Source: Paenibacillus albidus
Lineage (GTDB): Bacteria; Bacillota; Bacilli; Paenibacillales; Paenibacillaceae
Length of the DNA: 64,000 nt
Assembly (NCBI RefSeq): GCF_014644435.1
Contig: NZ_BMKR01000012.1
Coordinates: 62,001-126,000 of the forward strand
Direction of reading: 5' to 3'
In this document: piece by piece, positions 54,956-63,481 of the stretch
How the letters are laid out: each line of letters opens with the position of its first letter
How positions within the stretch are numbered: position 1 is the first letter of the stretch
Notes under the pieces: model-generated
What the model saw: only the letters and a program-made list of their open reading frames with translations
The model's database searches: none
What the model was told of the DNA's origin: nothing
Translations under genes and position numbers: made by a program

Positions 54956-55819
54956 ATCGATACCGGCGTTAACAACGGCCTATATGAGCGCCGTGGGAAC
55001 AAACTGCTCCGCCTGGCTGCCGTGATATGCGGAGCCTTGCTGGCCGCTGTTGGCCTGGAGCTGTTCCTCATGCCGCATGGCTTGATCGTTGGCGGAATTA
55101 CGGGCCTTTCCGCCTTATTCGCCCATACTACAGAAATGCGGCTTGGACTATTCCTGTTTTTATTCAATCTTCCGTTCATTTTTATGTCGCGCAAGCATAT
55201 CAATCTGCGTTTTGCACTATATACCATTCTGGGTGTGGTCTGCCTGGCTATTGCTTCACTGGCGCTGCATCATTATCCCGCCGTGATCAGTGATCCGCTT
55301 CCCGCCGCAATACTCGGCGGCATCTGTCTCGGTTCAGGCATCGGGATCTCTGTCCGTTTTGGCGGCATGTATACTCAAGCCAGTGAACAAGGTTTCTCCC
55401 TGCTGAGCGGAGGACCGCCCAGGTCGGCGGAAGTGATCATTATGGCGCTGAATTGTGCCATTCTTTTCGCCGCAGGCGCTCTCTTTGGCTGGTATCAAGC
55501 CATGTATTCCATTATTGCCTATCTGCTTGCCTTTGAAAGTCTTCGTTTGTCACTAAGGAGCTTGTCTCATTCCCGGGCCGTCTGGTTGACCACCAAACGC
55601 CCGGGTGAGATTCAGCAGGTGCTTTTACATTCCCTTCAATGTGAAGCGGCTCTTCTTGCGGAATCCTGGCAGGAGGGGAAAAGCGGTACTTTATTCTGTC
55701 TCATCCACCGGTCAGAGCTTAAGCAGCTTCAGAGCCTTGTACGCCGGCATGACCCGGAATGTCATATCGTGATCCGCTCCGCAGAGAGCTACCGGACACG
55801 CAGAGTTCTCCACAAGTAA
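54956..55819 (+). CDS. YitT-family (DUF161) membrane protein, start uncertain
   Basis: This protein of up to 287 residues has about five membrane segments (LAAVICGALLAAVGLELFLM, LIVGGITGLSALFAH, FNLPFIFMSRKHINLRF) and a C-terminal soluble DUF2179-like domain with IIRSAESYRTRR. Reading from the first ATG/GTG/TTG in frame (GTG 55022) would cut into the first segment. Clear coding sequence continues upstream (LYERRGNKLLRLAAV) to a stop at 54938. A perfect GGGAGGAG at 54942–54949 stands 6 bases before ATC 54956, so a non-standard start, or an indel, must be involved. The function of YitT proteins is not established. Confidence 0.75.
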   Translation: MDTGVNNGLYERRGNKLLRLAAVICGALLAAVGLELFLMPHGLIVGGITGLSALFAHTTEMRLGLFLFLFNLPFIFMSRKHINLRFALYTILGVVCLAIASLALHHYPAVISDPLPAAILGGICLGSGIGISVRFGGMYTQASEQGFSLLSGGPPRSAEVIIMALNCAILFAAGALFGWYQAMYSIIAYLLAFESLRLSLRSLSHSRAVWLTTKRPGEIQQVLLHSLQCEAALLAESWQEGKSGTLFCLIHRSELKQLQSLVRRHDPECHIVIRSAESYRTRRVLHK

Positions 55820-55868
55820 AAAAGAGACTGCCCCTTAACGGCCAAAATAGCCGGGGCAGTCTCTTTTT
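55817..55868. terminator. Bidirectional terminator
   Basis: AAAAAGAGACTGCCCC and its inverted copy GGGGCAGTCTCTTTTT enclose a loop of about 19 bases. It ends the khtT–khtU–yitT transcript and the converging spoVIF-like gene. Confidence 0.85.
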
Positions 55869-55898
55869 GATCCCTACTGTTCATTCTTGACCTTCTCC

Positions 55899-56186
55899 TT
55901 AGCGGAACATCCCCCACAGACGAATCAGATGAAACGTATTGCTCGGATCAATCTTTTGGGCAATCACAAACTTGACAATCTGATCTTCCTGTGTGGACGT
56001 CAGCTTTTCACCCAGCACTCCTGATGCATTACGCACCAGCCTACGCACAACCGAAGTGTCCTGAAGCTCATGTTTGGAAATCCCGTTAATCATGTTTTTG
56101 ATCCGGTCTTTGACCGCAGGATTCTTCATCTTCAGCTTAATGCGGGCCACGAGCTGAGGACTGATTCCGTATTGCTGATAGCTCAA
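55899..56186 (-). CDS. spoVIF: Stage VI sporulation protein F-like
   Basis: This 95-residue hydrophilic, helical protein has ISPQLVARIKLKMKNPAVKD and ISKHELQDTSVVRRLV, then QEDQIVKFVIAQKIDPSNTF, the pattern of SpoVIF (YjcC), which is needed for spore coat/germination properties. TTG 56186 (reading MSYQQYGIS) is chosen; GGGAGG lies 7 bases before it. The GTG at 56195 touches the ribosome site. Confidence 0.8.
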   Translation of the reverse strand: MSYQQYGISPQLVARIKLKMKNPAVKDRIKNMINGISKHELQDTSVVRRLVRNASGVLGEKLTSTQEDQIVKFVIAQKIDPSNTFHLIRLWGMFR

Positions 56187-56251
56187 ACGCAGCACCTCCC
56201 GTCATATCCAACTTTATCAGTATATGATCGCCGGAGAGCACATGTGCCTAA

Positions 56252-58303
56252 TCAGTCAATTAAATCCCCCTGAAAAATCTGTTCCTGCTGTAAATAGTTC
56301 CGCAGCGCAGCATAATCCGCTGAAGTCCAGAAGGCCGTATCCCGCAGCAATTCGGCAGCATCATCACGTGCCTGCTCCAGCACCTCGAAATCCGCCGTCA
56401 TATCGGCAAGACGGAACTCCGGCAGGCCGCTTTGTTTGGTCCCAAAAAAATCCCCCGGTCCCCGCAGCTCCAGATCGCGCCGGGACACTTCAAAGCCGTC
56501 ATCGGTGTCTGTCATCGCACTCATCCGTTCCCGCCCAATCTCCGACTTCGGATCGGCTACAAGTACACAATAAGAGGCATGTTCGCCTCTTCCCACCCGG
56601 CCGCGCAGCTGATGCAGCTGGGACAAACCGAACCGGTCAGCGTCCATAATAATCATCAGCGTGGCGTTCGGTACATCAACTCCCACTTCCACCACTGTTG
56701 TCGACACAAGCAGCTGCAGCTCATTGCTGTAAAAAGCGCGCATAACTTCATCCTTCTCGCCGGGGGTCATCCGCCCATGCAGCAAACCCACCTTATAATT
56801 CGGAAAAGCCTGCGACATTGAAATATGCAGATCAATCGCATTCTGCACATCAAGCTTCTCTGACTCCTCGATCAGGGGGCAGATCAGATAAGCCTGCCGG
56901 CCCTGGTCGATCTCCCGGCTGATCAGCTTATACACCCGCTCCATCAGGTCATGTTTGACCCAATAGGTGGTGATAGGGACACGCCCCTTGGGCCGCTCGG
57001 ACAACGTTGAGACATCCATATCGCCAAAAACTGTAATCGCCAGAGTCCGTGGTATCGGCGTCGCGGTCATCGTGAGTACATCGGGGTTGTACCCTTTACG
57101 CCGCAGTACACTTCGTTGATTTACGCCGAAACGGTGCTGCTCGTCCGTAACAACCATGCCAAGCCTGTGGAAAAAGACATCCTCCTGAATCAGCGCATGG
57201 GTGCCGACAACCACATCAATGAGGCCCATTTGCAGCGAAGCCAACAGATCCTTGCGCTTGCGCCCGTTCACACTTCCGGTCAACAGAGCTACCGTAATGC
57301 CGAAAGGCTCAAACATCCTCAGAAGTGAGCGCATATGCTGTTCGGCCAGAATTTCGGTAGGCACCATCAGCGCCCCCTGATATCCCGATTTCACCGATGC
57401 ATAAAGGGCAATCGCCGCCAGCACGGTTTTGCCGGAACCTACATCTCCTTGCAGCAGCCGGTTCATACAGTAGGATGAGCGCATATCATGCAAGATCTCC
57501 AGCTCCACATGCTTTTGGGCATCCGTAAGCTCAAACGGCAGACTGCGTACAAACTGACGCACCGTAGCGTTATCAACGGTATGGACCACACCGTCCATTC
57601 TGCCGCGGTTAAGCACCCGGAACGCCTGTACCTTCAGTTGGAACAGAAACAGCTCCTCATAGACCATGCGGCGCCGTCCCTGCTGGCCTTCCCGTGTATC
57701 CTCGGGCCGGTGGATCGTTGCGATCGCCCGTTTGCGGGGCATAAAATCATATTTACGCAGAATAGACTGCGGCAAAATCTCCGGGATCAGCTCTCCATAC
57801 TGCTGTAGAGCCTGATTAATCGTCTTCCGCAGCCAGGATTGGGTAATCTTGCCCCCAACCGAATAGACCGGCTGCAGCGTTCCCGTCTTCCCTTCCCCTC
57901 GGTCCGGAAATTCGGAATCCGTCACCGTGATCTGGCTGCGCTTCTGATCCCATTTGCCGGTGATCACTATCTCCCGCCCGACGGTCAGCTGCTCCCGCAC
58001 ATAATGGCGGTTGAACCAGGTGGCTGTGAACATCCACGGCTCCGCCACCATTTTGCAGCTCAGCCGTGATTTGCCCCCGAAGCGCTGCAGCACCGGTATG
58101 CCGATTACCTTTGCTTCTACAGTTACCTTATCTCCGTGTTTGACCTCGCTCAGCGTACGGGGACGGTAATCTTCGTACCGAAAAGGATAATACTCCAGCA
58201 TATCCTTCACTGTAAATACGCCAAAGGCGTGAAGCTCAGCTTGCTTTGGAGCGCTCACGCCAGTTATTTTCTTCACTTCAATTTCGTTTAAAGACAGTGT
58301 CAT
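56252..58303 (-). CDS. recG: ATP-dependent DNA helicase RecG
   Basis: This 683-residue protein has the usual RecG length and domains. A wedge (OB-fold) domain spans about 50–160. Walker A GDVGSGKT is near 286–293, and helicase box II reads VVTDEQHRFGV. TMTATPIPRTLAITVFGDMD and the C-terminal RGRVGRGEHASYC follow. RecG rewinds stalled replication forks and branched DNA. The second ATG (58303) is preferred because GAGGGATGAAC sets the right spacing. It lies 12 bases after the degV-like gene, in one operon. Confidence 0.95.
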   Translation of the reverse strand: MTLSLNEIEVKKITGVSAPKQAELHAFGVFTVKDMLEYYPFRYEDYRPRTLSEVKHGDKVTVEAKVIGIPVLQRFGGKSRLSCKMVAEPWMFTATWFNRHYVREQLTVGREIVITGKWDQKRSQITVTDSEFPDRGEGKTGTLQPVYSVGGKITQSWLRKTINQALQQYGELIPEILPQSILRKYDFMPRKRAIATIHRPEDTREGQQGRRRMVYEELFLFQLKVQAFRVLNRGRMDGVVHTVDNATVRQFVRSLPFELTDAQKHVELEILHDMRSSYCMNRLLQGDVGSGKTVLAAIALYASVKSGYQGALMVPTEILAEQHMRSLLRMFEPFGITVALLTGSVNGRKRKDLLASLQMGLIDVVVGTHALIQEDVFFHRLGMVVTDEQHRFGVNQRSVLRRKGYNPDVLTMTATPIPRTLAITVFGDMDVSTLSERPKGRVPITTYWVKHDLMERVYKLISREIDQGRQAYLICPLIEESEKLDVQNAIDLHISMSQAFPNYKVGLLHGRMTPGEKDEVMRAFYSNELQLLVSTTVVEVGVDVPNATLMIIMDADRFGLSQLHQLRGRVGRGEHASYCVLVADPKSEIGRERMSAMTDTDDGFEVSRRDLELRGPGDFFGTKQSGLPEFRLADMTADFEVLEQARDDAAELLRDTAFWTSADYAALRNYLQQEQIFQGDLID

Positions 58304-58315
58304 GTTCATCCCTCA

Positions 58316-59176
58316 TTATGCGGGCCAGATAAATACGGCTAACGTACCGTTGCCGACATGGCTCCCTACAACTGGGCCCACATTCGTCAGCACCTTTTCT
58401 TCCAATGTGAAGTGACCCTTCAGCTCATTCATAAATTCTTCACCGGAAGCCGGTTCAGCCGTATGACCCACGGCCACATTGATTTTGTCCACGCCCGGCA
58501 AATCTTTTTTGAACAGCTCAATCATGCGGGCAACTGCCTTTTTACGGCCTCTGACTTTCTCTACTGCATATATGGTTCCTTCCGGATCAATAGAGAGAAT
58601 CGGCTTGATGTTCAGCAGCGTCCCCAGAATGGCCGACGCTTTGCCGATTCGCCCTCCTTTTTGCAAATATTCCAGGGTATCGACCAGAAAGTATAGCTTG
58701 CGCGCTACCCGCATTCTCTCCGTCGTCTCCAGAATCTCCTGAGGCGTTTTGCCTTCTGCCGACATCCTCGCCGCCTCTACAACCATAAATCCGAATCCGT
58801 AGGAAGCTGAGAGGGTATCGACAACAGTGATCCCCTCCCCATCTTCCTCCAGCATAGATTTAGCCATAACGGCGGATTGGTAAGTTCCGCTTAAGCCGGA
58901 AGAGATATGAAAAGAAAGAATAGAACAGTCAGGATTTCGTTCCAGAATATTGCGGTACACTTCCATATACTGAACCGGTGACGGCTGGGAAGTCGTTGGC
59001 AGCTGCGGGGAACGGGGAAGGCGTTCATAGAACTGCTCTGGTGTCATGTCCACTTTGTCCCGGAAAGCCTCTTCACCGAACATCAGTGTCAGGGGCACAA
59101 CCTCTATGCCGTAAGCCTCCACCATTTCCGGTGGAATATCAGAGGTGCTGTCGGTAACGATAATAGTACGATTCAT
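58316..59176 (-). CDS. DegV-family fatty-acid-binding protein
   Basis: This 286-residue protein has IIVTDSTSDIPPEM at the start, PSPVQYMEVYRNILE and FHISSGLSGTYQSA (fatty-acid head-group residues). It also has LYFLVDTLEYLQKGGRIG. It probably serves as a FakB-like carrier that presents fatty acids to the FakA-like kinase encoded just upstream (59260–61041). ATG 59176, behind GGGGAGGAAGCCT, is chosen over the longer frame to 59215. Confidence 0.9.
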   Translation of the reverse strand: MNRTIIVTDSTSDIPPEMVEAYGIEVVPLTLMFGEEAFRDKVDMTPEQFYERLPRSPQLPTTSQPSPVQYMEVYRNILERNPDCSILSFHISSGLSGTYQSAVMAKSMLEEDGEGITVVDTLSASYGFGFMVVEAARMSAEGKTPQEILETTERMRVARKLYFLVDTLEYLQKGGRIGKASAILGTLLNIKPILSIDPEGTIYAVEKVRGRKKAVARMIELFKKDLPGVDKINVAVGHTAEPASGEEFMNELKGHFTLEEKVLTNVGPVVGSHVGNGTLAVFIWPA

Positions 59177-59259
59177 AGGCTTCCTCCCCAATCTGTATTT
59201 AACAAAAACCGCCATTCAGCCAGTTAATCACACAGCCCCGGAAACTAAGCACTAAGGGT

Positions 59260-61041
59260 CTAGGACTCCACCGAAAAAAGATAATAATAGATCGGTTGCC
59301 CGCCTTGATGAATTTCAACTTCGGCATCCGGATAACTCTCGTTCAGCCATGTGTTCAGCGCTTCCGTTACCTCTGGATCGGCTTCTTCACCAGTCAGCAA
59401 GGTGATAATCTCATCACCATTCTCCAGCATTCTGGACAGCAGTGACTGGCTGGCCCCCAGCAGATCATCCGCCGCAGCCACAATTTTGGAGTTCGAGATT
59501 CCAATATATTGTCCCGACTTAATTTGCATTTCATCAATTACTGTATCGCGGACGGCATGGGTGACCTGACCGGACTTGACCTGCGAGATGGCTTCCAGCA
59601 TATTGCCGGTATTGGTCTCAACAGCGTCATCCTCCTGGAAGGCAAAAGCAGCTGCGATTCCCTGCGGAATGCTCTTGCTCGGAATCACCGTTACGTCGCG
59701 TTCACCCTCAAGCAAATCCTTGGCCTGCTGTGCGGCAAGCACAATGTTGGAGTTGTTCGGCAAGAGATAGACATGCTTCGCAGAAATGGAAGAGATCGCA
59801 TTGACAAAATCCTCTGTGCTCGGGTTCATCGTTTGTCCGCCGGCCAATACCACATCAACGCCAAGGCTGGTGAAGATATCGGCAATGCCTGCACCGGAAG
59901 AGACGGCAATGAAGCCATAAGGCGCCATATCATCCGCCGGAGGAACGGCAGGAGCAGCTACACTGCTTTTCTCTTTCGGAATATCAGCGAATACCTCAGG
60001 CATCGGGGCAATATCCATCCCCGCCGTAAGCAAGTCCCTGTGCTGCTCGCGCATATTCAGGATGTGGATCTGGGTAATCTCCCCATACTGGAGGGCCAGG
60101 TTCATCACTTCGCCCGGAGCCTTGGAATGCACATGCACTTTGATTGTCTCATCGTCGGAGATTACAATGATGGAATCTCCGTTCACTGACAACGCTTGTC
60201 TAAACTTTTCCTCATCAAAATCCGCTCCCTGGCTGCTTTCAAGCTGACGATTAATGAAAAACTCCATATCATATAGAAATTCGATGTCTTCCGTAGACAG
60301 CTGCGATTGGGCCGAAGATTGCACGGATGATGTCACATGCTCGGGTTTCGTCAGTACGGGAACCTGAACCTGCACAGCTGCCGGAGCCTGTCCTTGCACT
60401 GCCGTCGCTGGCACGTTGGTACTGCCGCCGGTCAAATGCTGATGGAAGCCTTCATAAATATAGACCAAACCTTGTCCGCCGGAATCCACTACGCCTACCT
60501 GCTTAAGCACAGGCAGCAACTCTGGCGTATTGGCCAAAGCTTCCTTGGCCTTGGCTAATACTTCGGTCATCAGTTCGATAACATCGGTTGTGCGGCGTGC
60601 AAAATAAACCGCATGCCTGGCAGCTTCTTTTGCTACAGTAAGGATCGTTCCTTCTACAGGCTTCACAACCGCTTTGTATGCAGTATCCACTCCAGTTTGC
60701 AGCGCGGCCGCAAACTGCTGGGTATTTAATTCATCATGCTGTGCCGCGTATCGGCTAAGGCCTCTGAACAATTGGGACAGAATAACTCCGGAGTTCCCTC
60801 GCGCGCCCATAAGCAGGCCTTTGGAGAGCACACCGGCACATTGTCCGAATGAGGCGGTATTGTTTCTCTTCAATTCATTTGCACCTGCGGTCATCGTCAA
60901 ATTCATGTTGGTTCCCGTATCTCCATCCGGTACCGGGAACACATTCAGGGAATTGACGTGCTCTGCATGCTGCTGCAGCTTCTCCGCTCCGGCGAGTACC
61001 ATTGCGGTAAAATCAGTTCCGTTGATAGAACGCTTACTCAA
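59260..61041 (-). CDS. fakA: DAK2-domain fatty acid kinase A-like protein
   Basis: This 593-residue protein has an N-terminal DAK2 (DhaL) domain with VFPVPDGDTGTNMNLTM and GARGNSGVILSQLFRGL binding ATP/Mg. A Pro/Gln-rich linker spans about 215–260, and the C-terminal part is of the FakA type. It phosphorylates fatty acids held by DegV/FakB proteins. It starts with TTG at 61041 behind AAGGGGA. It is upstream of the degV-like and recG genes in one operon. The Asp23 (yloU) gene usual between rpmB and this gene is absent. Confidence 0.9.
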   Translation of the reverse strand: MSKRSINGTDFTAMVLAGAEKLQQHAEHVNSLNVFPVPDGDTGTNMNLTMTAGANELKRNNTASFGQCAGVLSKGLLMGARGNSGVILSQLFRGLSRYAAQHDELNTQQFAAALQTGVDTAYKAVVKPVEGTILTVAKEAARHAVYFARRTTDVIELMTEVLAKAKEALANTPELLPVLKQVGVVDSGGQGLVYIYEGFHQHLTGGSTNVPATAVQGQAPAAVQVQVPVLTKPEHVTSSVQSSAQSQLSTEDIEFLYDMEFFINRQLESSQGADFDEEKFRQALSVNGDSIIVISDDETIKVHVHSKAPGEVMNLALQYGEITQIHILNMREQHRDLLTAGMDIAPMPEVFADIPKEKSSVAAPAVPPADDMAPYGFIAVSSGAGIADIFTSLGVDVVLAGGQTMNPSTEDFVNAISSISAKHVYLLPNNSNIVLAAQQAKDLLEGERDVTVIPSKSIPQGIAAAFAFQEDDAVETNTGNMLEAISQVKSGQVTHAVRDTVIDEMQIKSGQYIGISNSKIVAAADDLLGASQSLLSRMLENGDEIITLLTGEEADPEVTEALNTWLNESYPDAEVEIHQGGQPIYYYLFSVES

Positions 61042-61155
61042 TGAGAATTCCCCTTCCTAACTTCATGCCTATTCAACTCTGTAGAATCTCTGGACATAAT
61101 ACACTAATTTATATTGTACTATAATAGCCAAAAGAAATAAATGTTTTTGAATCGG

Positions 61156-61185
61156 TTGACGAAGCAATTTTTGCTGTGATATTAT
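61156..61185 (+). promoter_or_regulatory. Promoter of rpmB
   Basis: TTGACG (61156–61161), an 18-base spacer and TATTAT (61180–61185) lie 48 bases before the rpmB start. Confidence 0.65.
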
Positions 61186-61233
61186 ATTTAAGTATTGTTT
61201 TATGCAGGTGTAAGTAACAAGGAGGTGTAATCT

Positions 61234-61422
61234 ATGTCCCGCAAATGTGCTATTACTGGAAAGAAACCGAGCAGCGGTAACCACGTGTCTCACGCGAACA
61301 ACCGCAACCGTCGTTCTTGGGGAGTTAACGTTCAGAAGGTCCGTATCTTGGTGAACGGCAAACCGAAACGCGTGTACGTCAGCACCCGTGCTTTGAAAGC
61401 CGGTAAAGTTGAACGCGTTTAG
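61234..61422 (+). CDS. rpmB: 50S ribosomal protein L28
   Basis: This 62-residue L28 begins [20 protein letters not shown] and carries [17 protein letters not shown] and the basic C-terminus of the family. AAGGAGGTG precedes the ATG. It faces opposite to its neighbours, as in B. subtilis. Confidence 0.97.
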   Translation: MSRKCAITGKKPSSGNHVSHANNRNRRSWGVNVQKVRILVNGKPKRVYVSTRALKAGKVERV

Positions 61423-61463
61423 TCTTTAGCAATTCATAAGACCGAACGATATCTCATATGAAG

Positions 61464-61500
61464 CAAAAAGCACCCTTTACGTATGTAAGGTGCTTTTTTT
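61464..61500. terminator. Bidirectional terminator between rpmB and spoVM
   Basis: AAGCACCCTTTAC pairs with GTAAGGTGCTT; AAAAAG stands before it and seven T after. It can end both converging genes. Confidence 0.8.
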
Positions 61501-61524
61501 CATGTTTTCTTTTCTTTTAAACCT

Positions 61525-61605
61525 TTAGCTTTTCTGAAATGTGTTCAAAATCGCTTTAACAAAACCTCCCAAAAATCTTGGCAGCTTAAATGTGTAAAAT
61601 TTCAT
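61525..61605 (-). CDS. spoVM: Stage V sporulation protein M
   Basis: A 26-codon gene, too short for usual gene finding. On the minus strand it starts ATG AAA TTT TAC and reads MKFYTFKLPRFLGGFV, then KAILNTFQKS. This aligns along its whole length with B. subtilis SpoVM (also 26 residues, MKFYTIKLPKFLGGIV), including the curvature-sensing Pro9 and the amphipathic helix. GGGAGGG precedes the ATG by 7 bases. SpoVM marks the forespore membrane and anchors the coat base SpoIVA. It is in the expected place between rpe and rpmB. A possible sigma-E promoter (AATAAG, then CATGAATT) lies about 15–40 bases upstream. Confidence 0.95.
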   Translation of the reverse strand: MKFYTFKLPRFLGGFVKAILNTFQKS

Positions 61606-61698
61606 GGTTTACCCTCCCATCAATTCATGCCGTACGCAGGAGACCTTATTCTCTTCTGATTACCAAGCGCAAACGTACTGCAGACCTCTCCGGCTCCA

Positions 61699-61735
61699 CA
61701 AAAAAAGGCTACATGAGATTTCTGCTCATGTAACC
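61699..61735 (-). terminator. Terminator after rpe
   Basis: On the minus strand, GGTTACATGAG pairs with CTCATGTAGCC around a 7-base loop and is followed by seven T. It separates rpe from spoVM. Confidence 0.85.
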
Positions 61736-61787
61736 ATATTTATGCATGAAGGACTTGGCCTATACCACAAGACCTCATATCTGGGCG

Positions 61788-62453
61788 TTAGCGGACGGCC
61801 GCTTCCGCAGCAGCCCGGATCGCCGAAATGGCAGCCGCACGGTCAGGCTGGCCAAACACGGCATTTCCGGCAACCAGCACATCCGCCCCCGCTTCTGCAA
61901 CAAGCGGTGCTGTCGCTTCTCCAACACCGCCATCCACTTCAATCCGCAGTCCCGGATTCACTTCGTTCGCCCATTGGCGGATTTGCCGGATTTTACGCAG
62001 GGTATTCGGTATAAACGCTTGTCCGCCGAAACCCGGGTTCACAGTCATCACGAGGGCCAGATCCAGATCCTCCAACACTTCACGCAGCGCGGAAGCCGGA
62101 GTTCCCGGATTGATGGCTACCCCCGCCATAAGGCCCAGCTCTTTAATCTGATGCACTACGCGGTGCAAATGCACGCAGGCTTCCGCATGAACGGTGATAA
62201 CCGCTGCTCCGGCCGCAGCAAAATCGGCAATATAACGTTCCGGAGAGGAGATCATCAAATGAACGTCCAGCGGCAGGGATGTATGCGCTGAGACTGCTTT
62301 TACAATCGGCGGGCCCAGCGTTATGTTCGGCACAAAATGCCCATCCATGACATCTACATGGATCCAGTCCGCACCGCAGGCCTGCACTTCTGCCACTTCG
62401 GTGCCGAGGGCAGCGAAATCCGCCGACAATATGGATGGTGCTAATAAAATCAT
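61788..62453 (-). CDS. rpe: Ribulose-phosphate 3-epimerase
   Basis: This 221-residue TIM barrel has ILSADFAALGTEV, WIHVDVMDGHFVPNIT (metal-binding His and Asp), DVHLMISSPERYI, VMTVNPGFGGQAF and RIEVDGGVGEAT. It interconverts ribulose 5-phosphate and xylulose 5-phosphate. It begins 4 bases after rsgA stops, so the two are co-transcribed. Confidence 0.96.
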   Translation of the reverse strand: MILLAPSILSADFAALGTEVAEVQACGADWIHVDVMDGHFVPNITLGPPIVKAVSAHTSLPLDVHLMISSPERYIADFAAAGAAVITVHAEACVHLHRVVHQIKELGLMAGVAINPGTPASALREVLEDLDLALVMTVNPGFGGQAFIPNTLRKIRQIRQWANEVNPGLRIEVDGGVGEATAPLVAEAGADVLVAGNAVFGQPDRAAAISAIRAAAEAAVR

Positions 62454-62457
62454 CGTT

Positions 62458-63363
62458 TCAGTACCTCCGTTTTTTGTCTTTCATTTCATTAAAAAACAGT
62501 TTGTAATGCTCATAACGGCTATCCGCAATCTCCCCTGCTTCCCAGGCTTTGATGACATGGCAGCCAGGTTCATGCAAATGGGTGCAGCCGCGGAATTTGC
62601 ATTGTCCTGCATAATCCGCGAACTCCCGGAAACAAGTGGACAGCTCTTCCACACCCAGCTCCAGAAAATCCAATTGGCTAAAGCCGGGAGTATCCGCAAC
62701 AAAACCGCCATCTCCGATATCCATCAGCTCGACATGCCGGGTAGTATGACGGCCGCGCCCCAGGCGCAGGCTGATCTCTCCTGTCTCCAGCTCAAGCCCC
62801 GGAACAATACGGTTCAGCAAGGTAGACTTGCCTACTCCGGACTGTCCGGCAAAGACACTGATGCCACCGCCAAGCCGCTTCCGCAGGTCCTCGCTGCCGA
62901 TACCTGTTCGCGAGCTGGTAACCATTACCTCGTAGCCAATACGCTCGTACATCTCCTTAACCACTTGGGTGGCCTCGCCATCATCATCCGCCAAATCCTG
63001 CTTTGTTAACACAATCAGCGTATCCAGCCCTGAATGCTCAATATGAACCAGGAACTTATCGAGCAGATTCAGGTTCATATCGGGCTCGCGCACCGAGAAT
63101 AACAGCACAGCCAGCGTCACATTGGCTACAGGAGGACGAATCAGCTCGGATTCACGCGGATGCAGCTCATCCACCATGCCTTCCCCATTCTCAGTCAGAC
63201 TATAGACAACCCGGTCACCAACAAGAGGAGACTCTCCTCTTTTTTTGAAGATTCCCCGGCCTCTGCATTGAACCGATGTCTCATGGGATGCGATCAACCC
63301 TTCACGGAGCGGTTTGACATAATAATATCCGCTTAGTGCCTTAACGATTATTCCTTCAGGCAT
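62458..63363 (-). CDS. rsgA: Ribosome small-subunit-dependent GTPase A
   Basis: This 301-residue circularly permuted GTPase has an OB-fold (1–75), G4 TKQD (120–123), P-loop GQSGVGKST (173–181), ADTPGFSQL (G3) and a zinc site from Cys255, Cys260, His262 and Cys268. It checks late assembly of the 30S subunit. It is encoded between prkC and rpe as in B. subtilis (yloQ). Confidence 0.95.
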   Translation of the reverse strand: MPEGIIVKALSGYYYVKPLREGLIASHETSVQCRGRGIFKKRGESPLVGDRVVYSLTENGEGMVDELHPRESELIRPPVANVTLAVLLFSVREPDMNLNLLDKFLVHIEHSGLDTLIVLTKQDLADDDGEATQVVKEMYERIGYEVMVTSSRTGIGSEDLRKRLGGGISVFAGQSGVGKSTLLNRIVPGLELETGEISLRLGRGRHTTRHVELMDIGDGGFVADTPGFSQLDFLELGVEELSTCFREFADYAGQCKFRGCTHLHEPGCHVIKAWEAGEIADSRYEHYKLFFNEMKDKKRRY

Positions 63364-63481
63364 ACATCGTTAGCCTTCCTCTCCTGATTTTACGAAAATG
63401 ACCCAAGCTTGAACTCCCCGGGTCATTTCGCTGCGGCAGACATCGCAAATCGGTTAGGATTCCGTATCGCTGCCGCTTGTA

